Origin: Frigidibacter sp. ROC022 | GTDB taxonomy: Bacteria > Pseudomonadota > Alphaproteobacteria > Rhodobacterales > Rhodobacteraceae | DNA: 64,000 bases | Reading direction: 5' to 3' | Assembly: GCF_024723735.1 (NCBI RefSeq) | Contig: NZ_JANQDU010000001.1 | Coordinates: 62,001-126,000, forward strand | Part shown: one piece after another, positions 17,134 to 25,420 of the stretch | Layout of the letters: the number at the start of each line of letters is the position of its first letter | Position numbering within the stretch: the first letter of the stretch is position 1 | Made by a program: the position numbers and the translations under genes | Notes under the pieces: generated by a model | Database searches by the model: none | Told to the model about the DNA's origin: nothing | What the model saw: only the letters and a program-made list of their open reading frames with translations

Positions 17134-18240
17134 TCACGCCGCGGCTCCGGCAAAGAGACCGCGCGGGTCGAACCGCGCCCGCAGCCCCGTCACCAGCGCC
17201 TCGACGGCGGGCTGCTGCGGCTGCAGCGTCGCGATCCGGGCCCGGGTCTCGGGCGCCGCGCGCATCAGGGTCGCATGGCCGGCGAACGGGCCCAGCCGGG
17301 CCCGGGCATCGGTACCCTCGGGCAGCAGCGCCCAGATCAGCCCGCCGCCCCAGTCGAACAGCAGCGACTCGGCCTCGAGCCGTGCCGCCAGCCCGGGCGC
17401 GTCCGAGGGTTTCACCGACAGCCGCCAGACGTCCCCTGCCTTGCCCTGGAAAGGCGCCACGTCGCGGATGTCGCGCCAGAGCGCCGCCACCGCATCGGCA
17501 TCGCTTTCGACCGAGACCGCGCCGGCCGGGGCCAGCAACCGCTCCAGCTCCCGGGCCCGATAGGCGACCGAACCGGCAAAGCCCTCGATCCGGACCAGCG
17601 CCCCGCGGCCCGGCCAATAGGCGGCGCCGGTCACGTCATAGGGAGAGCCGAGCGCCGCCGACAGCGCCGAGACCGCGGCCGCCGCATCCGGCACCTCGAT
17701 CGTGATGGTCGCCGCCGCCTCCGGCCTGGGCAGGACCTTCAGCGCCACTTCCGTGATCACCCCCAGGGCGCCGCGGCTGCCCGCCACCAGCCGGGCCAGA
17801 TCGTAGCCGGTGACGTTCTTCATCACCCGGCCGCCGTTCTTGATCACCGTTCCGGCGCCATCTACGAAGCGCAGCCCGAGCAGGAAGTCCCGCGCCGCCC
17901 CGACCTGAACCCGGCGCGGCCCCGAGACATTGGCCGCCACCACGCCGCCGATCGTCGGCTCGCCGCCGGTGCCCAGCAAGCCGCGATGGTCCATCGGCTC
18001 GAAGGCCAGCCGCTGCCCTTCCGCCGCCAGTTCGGCCTCCAGCCCGGCCAGCGGCGTTCCCGCCGCCGCCACCACCGTCAGCGCCCCAGGTTCGTAGAGC
18101 CGGACCCCGCAGATCGCGGCGACCGACAGCGGCTCGCCCGCGCCGGCCATGCCGCGGGTATTGCCGCCGCGCACCGACAGCGGCGCCTGCGCCGTCCGCA
18201 GGGCCTCGGCCAGTTCGGTTTCGTCGGTCGGTGTCAGCAT
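17134..18240 (-). CDS. glcE: Glycolate oxidase FAD-binding subunit
   Basis: A 368-residue GlcE from MLTPTDETELAEAL; the longer open frame upstream encodes low-complexity residues and is not used. The FAD-binding (PCMH) fold is seen as LSVRGGNTRG, GTPLAGLEAELAAEGQRLAFEP and GGVVAANVSGPRRVQVG. It pairs with GlcD to form the flavin core of glycolate dehydrogenase. It begins 88 bases after the glcD stop on the same strand. Confidence 0.93.
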   Translation of the reverse strand: MLTPTDETELAEALRTAQAPLSVRGGNTRGMAGAGEPLSVAAICGVRLYEPGALTVVAAAGTPLAGLEAELAAEGQRLAFEPMDHRGLLGTGGEPTIGGVVAANVSGPRRVQVGAARDFLLGLRFVDGAGTVIKNGGRVMKNVTGYDLARLVAGSRGALGVITEVALKVLPRPEAAATITIEVPDAAAAVSALSAALGSPYDVTGAAYWPGRGALVRIEGFAGSVAYRARELERLLAPAGAVSVESDADAVAALWRDIRDVAPFQGKAGDVWRLSVKPSDAPGLAARLEAESLLFDWGGGLIWALLPEGTDARARLGPFAGHATLMRAAPETRARIATLQPQQPAVEALVTGLRARFDPRGLFAGAAA

Positions 18241-18328
18241 GGGCCGGCGGCTCCCTTCACCTTGCAAATATCCCGGGGGGTGAGGCCGCAGGCCGAGGGG
18301 GGCAGCGCCCCCCTGCGGCACCCGCGGC

Positions 18329-19759
18329 TCATGCCGCCCTCCGGGGCGCCGAGACGGTCAGCGGAAACACCTTGGCCGGGTTCAGCAGCCAGGACGGGTC
18401 GAAGACATCCTTGACCCGCATCTGCGCCTCGAGGTCCTCCGGCGCGAACTGGGTCTGCATCAGCTCGCGCTTCTCGACCCCGACACCGTGTTCGCCGGTC
18501 AGGCAGCCACCGACCTCGACGCAGAGCTTCAGCACCTCGGCGCCCATGGCCTCGCAGGTTTCCAGGTCGCCGGGCTTGTTGGCGTCGAACAGGATCAGGG
18601 GATGCATGTTGCCGTCACCGGCGTGAAACACATTGGCGACCTTCAGGCCGAACTGGTCGGAGAGCTCGCCGATCCGGCCCAGAACCCTGGGAAGGGCCGA
18701 GACCGGGATGGTTCCGTCCAGGCAGATGTAATCCGAGATCTGGCCCATTGCGCCGAAGGCCGATTTCCGGCCCAGCCAGATCTTGGCGCTTTCCTCGGCG
18801 CTGCGGCTTTCGCGGAACTCGACCGGATCGTGCTTGCCGGCGATCTGCCGGATCAGGCCGAGCTGCAGGTCGATCTCGTCCGGCGCCCCTTCGACCTCGA
18901 CGATCAGCAGGGCCTCGCAATCGGGATAGCCGGCATGGGCAAAGGCCTCGGTCGCCTCGATGCAGGGCCGGTCCATGAACTCGATCGCCACCGGCAGCAC
19001 GCCAGCCTTGATGATGTCCGAGACGCAGGCCCCCGCGACCTCGTTGGACCGGAAGCCGATCAGCACCGGCCGGGCACCCTCGGGCCTGGCCAGGATGCGC
19101 AGCGTCGCCTCGGTTACCACGCCCAGCTGCCCCTCGCTGCCGCAGATCACCCCCAGCAGGTCCAGGCCCGGCGCGTCCAGATGGGCGCCGCCGATCTCGA
19201 CCACGGTGCCGTCCATCTGGACCAGCGTGACCCCCATCAGGTTGTTGGTCGTCACCCCGTATTTCAGGCAATGCGCGCCGCCCGAGTTCATCGCGATATT
19301 GCCGGCGATGGCGCAGGCGAGCTGGCTCGACGGGTCGGGGGCGTAGAAGAAGCCGTCGGCCTCGACCGCGCCGGTCACGCTCAGGTTGGTGCGGCCGGTC
19401 TGCACCCGGATGACGCGGTTCGGATAGTCGGCCTCCAGCACCGCGTTCATCCTTGCGACTCCGAGGATCACGCAATCCGCCGTCGGCAGGGCCCCGCCGG
19501 CCAGCGAGGTGCCCGACCCGCGCGGCACCACCGGCACGCCCATCGCATGGCATTCGCGCAGCACCGTCGAGACTTCCGCGGTCGAACCGGGCAGCACCAC
19601 CGCCAGCGGCGGGCAGCGATAGGCGGTCAGCGCGTCGCATTCATAGGCCCGGGTCTCGGTCGGGTCGTCGATCACCCCGTCGGGCAGGACGCTGCGCAGG
19701 CGGGCGACGATCTCGGCCTTGCGGGCCAGAAGCGCGGAATTCGGCTCGGGCATCTGCAT
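18329..19759 (-). CDS. glcD: Glycolate oxidase subunit, FAD-linked
   Basis: A 476-residue GlcD, first gene of the glc operon. FAD-binding motifs include PRGSGTSLAGGALPT and AMNSGGAHCLKYGVTTNN; the C-terminal FAD-oxidase part has VFHAGDGNMHPLILFD and GEHGVGVEKRELM, diagnostic of the GlcD/LDH-D family. With GlcE and GlcF it oxidises glycolate to glyoxylate at the inner membrane. GGGAAG precedes the start by about eight bases. An inverted repeat of PdhR/GlcC-like half-sites lies 31-55 bases upstream. No glcC homologue is adjacent, although a GntR-FCD regulator lies 0.5 kb away. Confidence 0.95.
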   Translation of the reverse strand: MQMPEPNSALLARKAEIVARLRSVLPDGVIDDPTETRAYECDALTAYRCPPLAVVLPGSTAEVSTVLRECHAMGVPVVPRGSGTSLAGGALPTADCVILGVARMNAVLEADYPNRVIRVQTGRTNLSVTGAVEADGFFYAPDPSSQLACAIAGNIAMNSGGAHCLKYGVTTNNLMGVTLVQMDGTVVEIGGAHLDAPGLDLLGVICGSEGQLGVVTEATLRILARPEGARPVLIGFRSNEVAGACVSDIIKAGVLPVAIEFMDRPCIEATEAFAHAGYPDCEALLIVEVEGAPDEIDLQLGLIRQIAGKHDPVEFRESRSAEESAKIWLGRKSAFGAMGQISDYICLDGTIPVSALPRVLGRIGELSDQFGLKVANVFHAGDGNMHPLILFDANKPGDLETCEAMGAEVLKLCVEVGGCLTGEHGVGVEKRELMQTQFAPEDLEAQMRVKDVFDPSWLLNPAKVFPLTVSAPRRAA

Positions 19760-19789
19760 TTGCGGTCTTCCCCCCTGGTGTTTTCGGGT

Positions 19790-19814
19790 AATTGGTCAGG
19801 AATTATAACCAATT
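19790..19814. promoter_or_regulatory. Inverted repeat of FadR-family half-sites upstream of glcD
   Basis: AATTGGT (19790-19796) and ACCAATT (19808-19814) form a perfect 7-bp inverted repeat. The half-site equals that of PdhR/GlcC-type operators, but the arms are 11 bases apart rather than about 3. A role as the glc operator is inferred. Confidence 0.4.
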
Positions 19815-19902
19815 TCGGGCATAGGCAAGCGACGGCCTGCCACGGCCCCTCTGCACACTATCGTGACACGACCTTTGCGCCGGTCAATGGCAGGATGGGC
19901 CC

Positions 19903-20235
19903 ATGCGTATATTCCTTGCTCTTCTTCTGCTCTGCACTCCAGCCCTGGCCGACCCGCCGCGGATCGTTTCGGCCCGGCTCGACGGGTCCAGCCTGTCTGT
20001 GACCCTGCTGCATCCCGATTCGGGGTGGGATCATTATGCCGATGCCTGGCGCGCCGAATTGCCGGACGGGACGGTGCTGGCGACGCGGGTGCTGGCGCAT
20101 CCGCATGAGACCGAGCAGCCCTTCACCCGGTCGCAGAGAATCGACCTGCCGCCGGACACGGATTATCTGACGATCCGCGCCCGCTGCCTGGTCGATGGCT
20201 GGTCCGACGAGACCTTCCGGCTCGACCTGGACTGA
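19903..20235 (+). CDS. Small exported hypothetical protein
   Basis: A 110-residue protein with a clear signal peptide (MRIFLALLLLCTPALA, cleavage before DPPR). The mature part is a beta-rich domain with GWDHYADAWRAELPDGTVL and LTIRARCLVDGWSD; a single cysteine remains. Homologues of this type are common single genes in Rhodobacteraceae, but I know no function. It is divergent from glcD and shares the short promoter region with it. Confidence 0.72.
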   Translation: MRIFLALLLLCTPALADPPRIVSARLDGSSLSVTLLHPDSGWDHYADAWRAELPDGTVLATRVLAHPHETEQPFTRSQRIDLPPDTDYLTIRARCLVDGWSDETFRLDLD

Positions 20236-20271
20236 GCCCTTCGGGCCGGGGCCCCGCCGGTCCGCGGCCGG

Positions 20272-20943
20272 TCAGGCCACCAGCATCCGCAGGCCCTGCG
20301 TCACGTCGGCGCGCACCGCCAGCCGCAGGCCGGGCTCGTCGCCGGCCCTGAGCGCGGCGATGATCGTGCGGTGATGCTGCGGCACCTCGCTGCGGCTGCG
20401 GTGGGCATAGAGCTTGCGCATCGTCGGGCCGAGCTGCAGCCAGACCGTCTCGGTCATCGCCAGGATCGCCGGGGCCTGGGCGCGCAGGTAGAGCGTGCGG
20501 TGAAACTCGAGGTTGGTGCGGATGTAGCCGATCGCATCCTGCTTGGCGACGACCTCGGACAGGCTGTTGTTGATGGCCTGGAGCCGCTCGATCAGGGCGC
20601 CATGGGCGCGGGGCAGGGCGCGGCTGGCCAGTTCCGGTTCCAGCAGCGCCCGCAGCGCCGCAAGTTCCTCGATCCGCTCGTTGGTCGGGTCGGGGGTCGA
20701 GACCCGGCCCGAGGCGGTCATGGTCAGCGCCCCTTCCGCGACCAGCCGGCGCAGCGCCTCGCGGGCCGGGGTCATCGAGACCTCGAAGCTGGCGGCGATG
20801 CCGCGCAGGGTCAGCGGTTCGCCGGGCGGGATCTCGCCATGCAGGATCCGGGTGCGCAGGGCGCGATAGACCCGGTCATGCGCCACCGAGGCCGCCGGTT
20901 CCGGGCCGCGGGGCAGCGGCGACAGGGGGGCGGGCCGTTTCAT
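20272..20943 (-). CDS. GntR-family transcriptional regulator (FCD/FadR type)
   Basis: A 223-residue regulator with an N-terminal winged helix (RVYRALRTRILHGEIPPGEP, then LRGIAASFEVSMTPAREALR) and a helical C-terminal FCD ligand domain holding the usual His/Asp metal site (NLEFHRTLY and a later QHHRTIIAALRAGD). FCD regulators sense small carboxylic acids. Its start overlaps the stop of the YgjP-like gene (ATGA), so both are co-transcribed. The target is unknown; the nearby glc operon is a candidate by distance only. Confidence 0.88.
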   Translation of the reverse strand: MKRPAPLSPLPRGPEPAASVAHDRVYRALRTRILHGEIPPGEPLTLRGIAASFEVSMTPAREALRRLVAEGALTMTASGRVSTPDPTNERIEELAALRALLEPELASRALPRAHGALIERLQAINNSLSEVVAKQDAIGYIRTNLEFHRTLYLRAQAPAILAMTETVWLQLGPTMRKLYAHRSRSEVPQHHRTIIAALRAGDEPGLRLAVRADVTQGLRMLVA

Positions 20944-21635
20944 GGGGCGGTGAACTGCCAGCGGTGCAGATGCTGGCCGTTCTGCTTCAGCCAGGCGCGC
21001 TGGCGTTTGTGGTCGGGGAACAGCTGCGCCACCACCGACCAGAAGGCCGGCGAATGGTTCATCTCGGCCAGATGCGCCACCTCATGCGCGGCGACATAGT
21101 CGAGCACCTCCGGCGGCGCCATGACCAGCCGCCAGGAATACATCAGACGCCCGTCCGGCGCGCAGGAGCCCCAGCGGGACCTCGTGTCGCGCAGGGTCAG
21201 CCCGGTGTAGCGGCGGCCCAGGGCGGCGGCATGGCGGTCCGAGGCTGCGGCCAGCCGGTCGCGGGCCAGCAGCTTGAGCCAGGCGGCGATCCGGATCCCG
21301 ACCCGCTCGGGCTCATCCGGCAGCACCAGGCCCTCGGCGGTCAGGCTGACGCGGCGTCCCGGCCCGGCAAGGATCGGCAATGGCTGCCCCTCGACCGGGA
21401 TGGTGCCGCCGATGCGGGGCCGTTCCGGCGCAACCTGGCCGGCCAGCATCCGGCGCAGCCAGTCCTCCTTGGCGCGGGCGAAGGCCAGCGCTTCCGATGT
21501 CGGCGTGTGATCGGGCAGCGACAGCGTGACCCGGCCGTCCAGCCGTGACACCCGCAGCGAAATCCGCCGCGCCCGGCCGGTGCGTCTGAGGCTGATCTCG
21601 ATCGGCGGGTCGCCGGGAAGGATGGCCTGGCCCAT
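20940..21635 (-). CDS. YgjP/SprT-like zinc metallopeptidase (DUF45)
   Basis: From the ATG at 21635 (MGQAILPGDPPIEISLRRTG) the protein has 231 residues; the longer open frame upstream reads like noise. The zinc-binding motif is HEVAHLAEMNHSPAFW, the H-E-x-x-H of the M48-like YgjP family, preceded by the family hallmarks TRSRWGSCAPDGRLMYSWRL. These are cytoplasmic proteins of uncertain substrate. It is the first gene of a two-gene operon with the GntR regulator. Confidence 0.88.
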   Translation of the reverse strand: MGQAILPGDPPIEISLRRTGRARRISLRVSRLDGRVTLSLPDHTPTSEALAFARAKEDWLRRMLAGQVAPERPRIGGTIPVEGQPLPILAGPGRRVSLTAEGLVLPDEPERVGIRIAAWLKLLARDRLAAASDRHAAALGRRYTGLTLRDTRSRWGSCAPDGRLMYSWRLVMAPPEVLDYVAAHEVAHLAEMNHSPAFWSVVAQLFPDHKRQRAWLKQNGQHLHRWQFTAP

Positions 21636-21854
21636 GGGGATTCGCCCGGTTTGCTCTGCGCCCCGGGGGATCGAAAGGATGCCGGGGCCGGTGGCCGGCA
21701 GACTAGCCCAGACCGGCCGGGGGGCGCCAGTCCTGTCCGGGCTTTGGCCCGGCATCATTCCGGGCTTTCGGGAAAAGGGCTTTGACACGCCCCGGTGACT
21801 GTGGCAACTGGCGGCGATTCAAAGACACAGTGATGATTCACGAGAGGTTCTGGC

Positions 21855-22181
21855 ATGCCCAAGACAGAGTGGGGCACCAAGCGGGTCTGCCCGGTGACCG
21901 GCAAGAGGTTCTACGACATGAACCGCGACCCGGTCGTGAGCCCCTATACCGGAGAGGTCGTCAACATCGATACGGCCGGCCGGAACCGGGTGCTGGTGGC
22001 CGACAAGGCCGACAAGAAGGCCGTGGTTGCCGAGGAAGAGGAAGAAGTCGTCCTGGAAGACGACGCCGATGACGTCGCGGATGCCGAGATCGACGACGAT
22101 CTGCTGGAAGACGATGACGACGACGACAGCGTCTCGCTGGACGAAATCGCCGATGTCCCGGGCGACGACGACGACAGCTGA
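21855..22181 (+). CDS. TIGR02300 family 'FYDLN acid' protein
   Basis: A 108-residue protein with a conserved basic N-terminus (TEWGTKRVCPVTGKRFYDMN, here FYDMN in place of FYDLN) containing one Cys, followed by a highly acidic tail of Asp/Glu runs. This is the alphaproteobacterial TIGR02300 family of unknown function. It stands alone with a strong terminator behind it and the tRNA-Ala gene next, the expected backbone arrangement. Confidence 0.9.
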   Translation: MPKTEWGTKRVCPVTGKRFYDMNRDPVVSPYTGEVVNIDTAGRNRVLVADKADKKAVVAEEEEEVVLEDDADDVADAEIDDDLLEDDDDDDSVSLDEIADVPGDDDDS

Positions 22182-22209
22182 TCGATCCTGCGGCGCAGGG
22201 TGAACCACG

Positions 22210-22238
22210 CGGGCCGGTTTTCCGGCCCGTTTTCTTTT
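22210..22238 (+). terminator. Rho-independent terminator
   Basis: CGGGCCGG-TTTT-CCGGCCCG forms a perfect 8-bp stem followed by TTTTCTTTT, directly after the TIGR02300 gene. Confidence 0.9.
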
Positions 22239-22367
22239 GTCCGGCCCCGGGCGGTTCCGCGCCTGCCGATCCGCCGCCCGGAGGCGCGCCCCGGCCCTTG
22301 CCGCGCCTGTCCCGGAAGCCCGGAAACCGTCGCGCCGCAAAGCCCGGCCCCGGGCAGAATTTTCTGC

Positions 22368-22396
22368 TTGCATGGCGCCCGGGCCTTCCCTAGATA
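22368..22396 (+). promoter_or_regulatory. Sigma-70-like promoter of tRNA-Ala
   Basis: TTGCAT (22368-22373) and TAGATA (22391-22396) are separated by 17 bases and lie about 38 bases before the tRNA. Confidence 0.55.
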
Positions 22397-22433
22397 GGCG
22401 CGGATCGACGGGGCAGCCCGTTCGGTTACCGGT

Positions 22434-22509
<76 letters not shown>

Positions 22510-22682
22510 ATCTCCCGAATTATCGCGCGCAATTTCAATTGGTTACGAAAGCACCTGCTGGCAGCTACCAACTGTGCTAACTAGATTGATCTTGCGTCGG
22601 GTGCCCTGCCCGCTGAAAATCGGTCCGTTCGAATCTGGAGTTTTCCGTTAGGTTTTCCTGGCGGGGAGAGGAGCGGAAACGC

Positions 22683-23103
22683 ATGAAGGCGTCGAGGGTT
22701 ACGGAAGCGCAGTAGGCGTCCATCCTGAAGCAGGGCGAGCAAGGCACGCCGGTTGCGGAGATTTGCCGCACGGCCGGGATCAGCCAGTCGACCGACTTCA
22801 ACTGGAAGAAGAAGTCTGGCGGTCTGCTGCCGGACGATATGCGCCGGCCGAAGAAGATCGTCGCGGGCCGACGCTTGACCGCGAGATGTTGCAGGACGTG
22901 ATCCGGCGAAAGCTCGGAAGCCTGGCCGGTTGCGCGTACGGGTTCGCGGGCTGTGCATCGATTGCGGCGTGTCGATCCGCGGGGCTTGTGGGATCCTTCG
23001 CTTCGACACCTCGACGTTCCGCGACAAATCCCGGCGCACAGACCGGGCGGCCGTCGAGCGACGGATCAAGGAGATTTGCGAGACAGACGTGCGCTATGGA
23101 TAA
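22683..23103 (+). pseudogene. Broken IS3-family transposase (orfA and start of orfB)
   Basis: OrfA starts MKASRVTEAQ, is interrupted by TAG (22713-22715), and resumes as ILKQGEQGTPVAEICRTAG then ISQSTDFNWKKK and LLPDDMRRPKK. It then shifts frame to REMLQDVIRRKL. An orfB piece follows in another frame as RGACGILRFDTSTF, then RRTDRAAVERRIKEICETDV, ending at RYG. These are typical IS3-family orfA/orfB segments, so the element has at least one nonsense mutation, frameshifts and a missing 3' part. It is inactive. Confidence 0.8.
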
Positions 23104-23105
23104 TC

Positions 23106-23217
23106 TTAGACGACCTGCTCGCCGCGGCTCTGCTGTGTTCCGGGTTTCTGCCTCATCTCCACTCCTTGCTGGTTACGATGTGCCAGAAACCCTCTCTTAT
23201 CAAATCACCCTAAACTG
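23106..23217 (-). pseudogene. 5' fragment of a second IS3-family element
   Basis: On the minus strand from ATG 23156 the frame reads MRQKPGTQQSRGEQVV and stops at TAA (23108-23106). This is the start of a common alphaproteobacterial IS3-family OrfA, which normally continues with K-D-I-R. The preceding bases to about 23217 (with a start-proximal GGAGTGGAG) look like the element's left end. It abuts the truncated orfB of the first element, so one inserted into or recombined with the other before both decayed. Confidence 0.65.
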
Positions 23218-23234
23218 TCTCATTGGCGCTGACG

Positions 23235-24209
23235 TCAGACAGAACCAGTCCCTTGTAACAGCGCACTTGCGGTTTCGGCGTCGGTTACAAGTATTTCGGT
23301 CGTTACGGCTTTGAGTGCTGCGTGTATGGCGTCGACCTTGTGCAATCCTCCCGCTGCAAGGACGACCCGTGGAATCGCCGCGACTTCGTGGGGGGTAAGC
23401 GCCATGACACGTGAGTTGATTTCATGATCGACCAGATTGCCTTCCGCATCGATGAAATAGCACAAAATGTTGGCGACCGCCTGCTTTGCGCGAAGTTCGT
23501 CGGCGGTATCCGCGGGAACAATTCCGTGGTTGAACACGGTGGCGCTCGGGGCAATCTCGCCGACCGTCAGAAGGGCGAGATCAGCTTTCTTGGCGCGTGC
23601 GCGCACGTCGCTCAGAAGGGGTTGGTCCCAAAGTCGTTGGCATAGTTTTGCGCTGTCGACCAGAACCGGTGCCGTGATCTGATAGCTATCGACGCCAAGC
23701 CGCGCCGCCATGCTAGACGCGACAATCGACGGGTTGATCCATTGCGAATGGGGCAGGGACCCGACGAGCCCGACGACAGTTGCATCCCGCAACTCGCGCC
23801 GATGCATGAACCCGAGGCTTGAGTGAAGTGTGGCACCGCCGCCAACAGCCAGGGTCATGCCGTCGGTCATGGCCGTGTTAAGGAAATTCGCCACGGCATG
23901 ACCGATATAGCGTTCGATGTGGCGTGTATCATGGGGCGTGGGTACGACGATGGCACTTTCCAGGTTCCAGCGGTCTTCCAGCTGGCGTTCAAGAGCAATC
24001 TGTTCTGATGAGGCGGCGTTGATTGTCGTCACCACCACGTTCCGCTCGATGCTTGCGGCGAGTGAGCGGACAACTTTGATTCGGCTGACTTGCAATTCGC
24101 CAGCGATCGCTTCTTGTGTCATCCCTTCGACATGATACAGCCACGCGATTTTTACATCGATGTCGGAAGACGCCAGCGGGCCGCCTGTGGCCTTGATTCG
24201 TGATGTCAT
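23235..24209 (-). CDS. SorC/DeoR-family sugar-binding transcriptional regulator
   Basis: A 324-residue regulator. The N-terminal helix-turn-helix reads KIAWLYHVEGMTQEAIAGEL and VSRIKVVRSL; the large C-terminal effector domain (about 75-320) shows GGGATLHSSL, VVGLVGSL and YFIDAEGNLVDHEINSRVM, the sugar-phosphate-binding SorC fold. It is divergent from the ABC-MBL-SurE operon and probably controls it. It is paralogous to the second SorC regulator (32547..33539), sharing the AWLY-x-x-EGMTQ start and FIDAEG. Confidence 0.9.
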   Translation of the reverse strand: MTSRIKATGGPLASSDIDVKIAWLYHVEGMTQEAIAGELQVSRIKVVRSLAASIERNVVVTTINAASSEQIALERQLEDRWNLESAIVVPTPHDTRHIERYIGHAVANFLNTAMTDGMTLAVGGGATLHSSLGFMHRRELRDATVVGLVGSLPHSQWINPSIVASSMAARLGVDSYQITAPVLVDSAKLCQRLWDQPLLSDVRARAKKADLALLTVGEIAPSATVFNHGIVPADTADELRAKQAVANILCYFIDAEGNLVDHEINSRVMALTPHEVAAIPRVVLAAGGLHKVDAIHAALKAVTTEILVTDAETASALLQGTGSV

Positions 24210-24304
24210 TGCTCCCGCCCTTTGTCCCTTCGCAACCGTCTTAGAGCGTATGGCGCCGATTCTACAGGGTTCATCGGAAGTTCCCCGATCTTCGAATGAT
24301 TGAT

Positions 24305-24330
24305 CATTTGTATTTGACTTGCATCAAATG
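24305..24330. promoter_or_regulatory. Candidate operator between SorC regulator and ABC operon
   Basis: CATTTG (24305-24310) and CAAATG (24325-24330) form an inverted repeat with 14 bases between, in the divergent promoter region. The interval is visibly A+T-rich. SorC binding is an inference. Confidence 0.35.
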
Positions 24331-24418
24331 TTCGTATTTCCTCTTGTCTGTCCCGATCTCACCAGCGGGACAAAACTGGTGGCACTGTGCCGCCGTCGAC
24401 AGTGGGAGGATCTACCGA

Positions 24419-25411
24419 ATGATCGACAAATTCAAACTGAAGCGCGCACTTCTGGCGAGCACCATGGTGGCCGCGATCACGTTTGCGAGCGCGGCTTCAG
24501 CCGAGAAACTGGTTCTCTACACCTCGCAGCCCGATGCCGATGCCGCAGCGACCGTGGCGGCCTTCGAGGCGCAGAACCCCGACATTGACGTCGAGGTGTT
24601 CCGCTCGGGGACCAGCGATCTGCTCAGCAAGCTGGCGGCCGAGTTTGCCGCTGACAGCCCGCAACCGGACGTGCTGCTGATTGCCGATGCCGTCAGCATG
24701 GAAGTTCTGAAAGCCGACAACCGGCTGATGGCATACCCGGAGGCCAACACCGAGGGCTTTGACCCGAACGCGATCGACCCCGACAAGTACTATTTTGGCA
24801 GCAAACTGATCACCACCGGGATCGCCTACAACACCGGCGCAAGTGAGCAGCCCGAGCATTGGTCGGATCTGACCGGCGAAGCCTACAAGAACCTCGTTGT
24901 CATGCCGAGCCCGCTCTATTCTGGCGCGGCGGCCTTCCTGCTGTCGACATTTGTCGAGCGCGATGATCTCGGCTGGAAGTATTTCGAGGATATGCAGGCA
25001 AACGGTCTGTCGGCCGTTCGCGGCAATGGATCTGTCCTGAAATCCGTGGCGACTGGCGAAAACGCCTATGGGATCCTGGTCGATTTCCTTGCGATGAACG
25101 CGATCAAGGACGGCTCTCCGATCAAGTTCGTCTTTCCGGAAGAGGGCGTCCCCGCTGTGACCGAGCCGGTGGCCATCATGGCGACCGCATCCAATGTGGA
25201 CGGTGCCAAGAAGTTCGTCGATTTCATTCTTTCCGACGAGGGACAGAAGCTGGCGCTGAGCCAGGGCTATCTGCCTGCCAAGGCTAGTGTCGGAACCCCC
25301 GACTGGTTGCCTGAAGGCGTCGAGGTGAAGGTGATGGATGCCAATGTCGGCGAGATCGTCACCAAGATCGACGACAACAAGAAACGCTTTTCTACGCTGT
25401 TTGGCGGATAA
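24419..25411 (+). CDS. ABC transporter substrate-binding protein (Fbp/PhnS/AfuA-like)
   Basis: 330 residues from ATG 24419, chosen because GGGAGGA lies eight bases upstream. A signal peptide (LLASTMVAAITFASAASA) precedes the mature start EKLVLYTSQPDADA. The fold type is that of class II iron/2-aminoethylphosphonate/hexose-phosphate binders: LVLYTS-Q, DVLLIADAVSMEVLK, and a C-terminal KKFVDFILSDEGQKLALSQGYLPA. Clustering with a nucleotidase and an MBL hydrolase favours a phosphorylated organic ligand over iron; this is inference. It is first in a five-gene operon. Confidence 0.85.
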   Translation: MIDKFKLKRALLASTMVAAITFASAASAEKLVLYTSQPDADAAATVAAFEAQNPDIDVEVFRSGTSDLLSKLAAEFAADSPQPDVLLIADAVSMEVLKADNRLMAYPEANTEGFDPNAIDPDKYYFGSKLITTGIAYNTGASEQPEHWSDLTGEAYKNLVVMPSPLYSGAAAFLLSTFVERDDLGWKYFEDMQANGLSAVRGNGSVLKSVATGENAYGILVDFLAMNAIKDGSPIKFVFPEEGVPAVTEPVAIMATASNVDGAKKFVDFILSDEGQKLALSQGYLPAKASVGTPDWLPEGVEVKVMDANVGEIVTKIDDNKKRFSTLFGG

Positions 25412-25420
25412 GGCAAAACA

